Notes under the pieces: generated by a model
The model's input: the letters and a program-made list of their open reading frames with translations, nothing else
The model's database searches: none
What the model was told of the DNA's origin: nothing
From: WS-2 sp964650245
GTDB taxonomy: Bacteria > Eisenbacteria > RBG-16-71-46
Assembly: GCA_964650245.1 (NCBI GenBank)
Contig: CAZYQK010000155.1
Coordinates: 1 to 6,586 of the forward strand
Direction of reading: 5' to 3'
DNA: 6,586 bases
Translations under genes and position numbers: made by a program
In this document: positions 6,291-6,586 of the stretch, piece after piece
Layout of the letters: each line of letters begins with the position of its first letter
Numbering within the stretch: the first letter of the stretch is position 1

Positions 6291-6314
6291 GCGCGGCGGG
6301 CACGGCTGCGCGCC
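6290..6314 (-). repeat. GC-rich inverted repeat next to the recJ -35
   Basis: GGCGCG (6314-6309) can pair with CGCGCC (6295-6290) around a 13-nt loop, ending right against the recJ -35. It may be a weak second half of the rnpB terminator or simply GC-rich chance pairing. No T-run is associated. Confidence 0.3.
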
Positions 6315-6332
6315 GGGTCATGATACCGACCG

Positions 6333-6357
6333 GCCCGGCGGGCGAAGCCCGCCGGGC
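6333..6357 (-). terminator. Hairpin, probable rnpB terminator
   Basis: GCCCGGCGGGC and its perfect complement form an 11-bp, almost all-GC stem around a TTC loop, about 15 nt past the likely mature end of rnpB and before the recJ promoter. The downstream sequence (CGGTCGGTATC) has no U-tract, so this would be a U-less terminator or an RNA-processing barrier. Position and stem strength make a termination role likely, but the missing U-run keeps it open. Confidence 0.65.
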
Positions 6358-6371
6358 GCGGCCGGCACGTC

Positions 6372-6586
<215 letters not shown>

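Overview
This is a housekeeping locus from a high-GC bacterium, with every recognisable gene on the minus strand, so transcription runs from the right edge to the left. The genome is GC-rich (roughly two thirds G+C by eye, with strong G/C third-position bias) and uses GTG starts freely (rpsB, maf, rel, recJ). The order rplM-rpsI-rpsB is familiar from the Bacteroidetes/Chlorobi/Gemmatimonadota side of the tree. The order recJ-rel-dtd recalls the Firmicutes recJ-apt-rel-dtd cluster, here without apt. I would guess an FCB-related or soil-MAG lineage (Gemmatimonadota- or Eisenbacteria-like), with low confidence.

Right to left in transcription order: (1) the 3' two thirds of a type A RNase P RNA (rnpB), cut by the window edge; (2) an 11-bp GC hairpin that probably ends it; (3) a strong sigma70-type promoter driving recJ-rel-dtd-maf, where each stop codon overlaps the next start by 4 nt; (4) a short intergenic region with a second promoter, almost a copy of the recJ one, followed by a structured leader and rplM-rpsI; (5) a 109-nt intergenic region with a nested inverted-repeat structure; and (6) the first 25 codons of rpsB at the left edge. 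No stretch longer than 300 bases lacks a gene.

Functionally the window pairs a quality-control and stress operon with ribosomal protein genes. RecJ is a DNA-repair exonuclease. Rel makes and degrades (p)ppGpp. Dtd removes D-amino acids from mischarged tRNA. Maf hydrolyses non-canonical or UTP/dTTP-type nucleotides. Two units share a promoter that matches even in its spacer, which suggests common growth-linked transcription.

I found no new defence, mobile or biosynthetic system. The points worth a second look are regulatory: the twin promoters, a recJ start that must lie downstream of the longest ORF start, candidate leader structures before rplM and rpsB, and an RNase P L15 region where I could not find the usual GGU.
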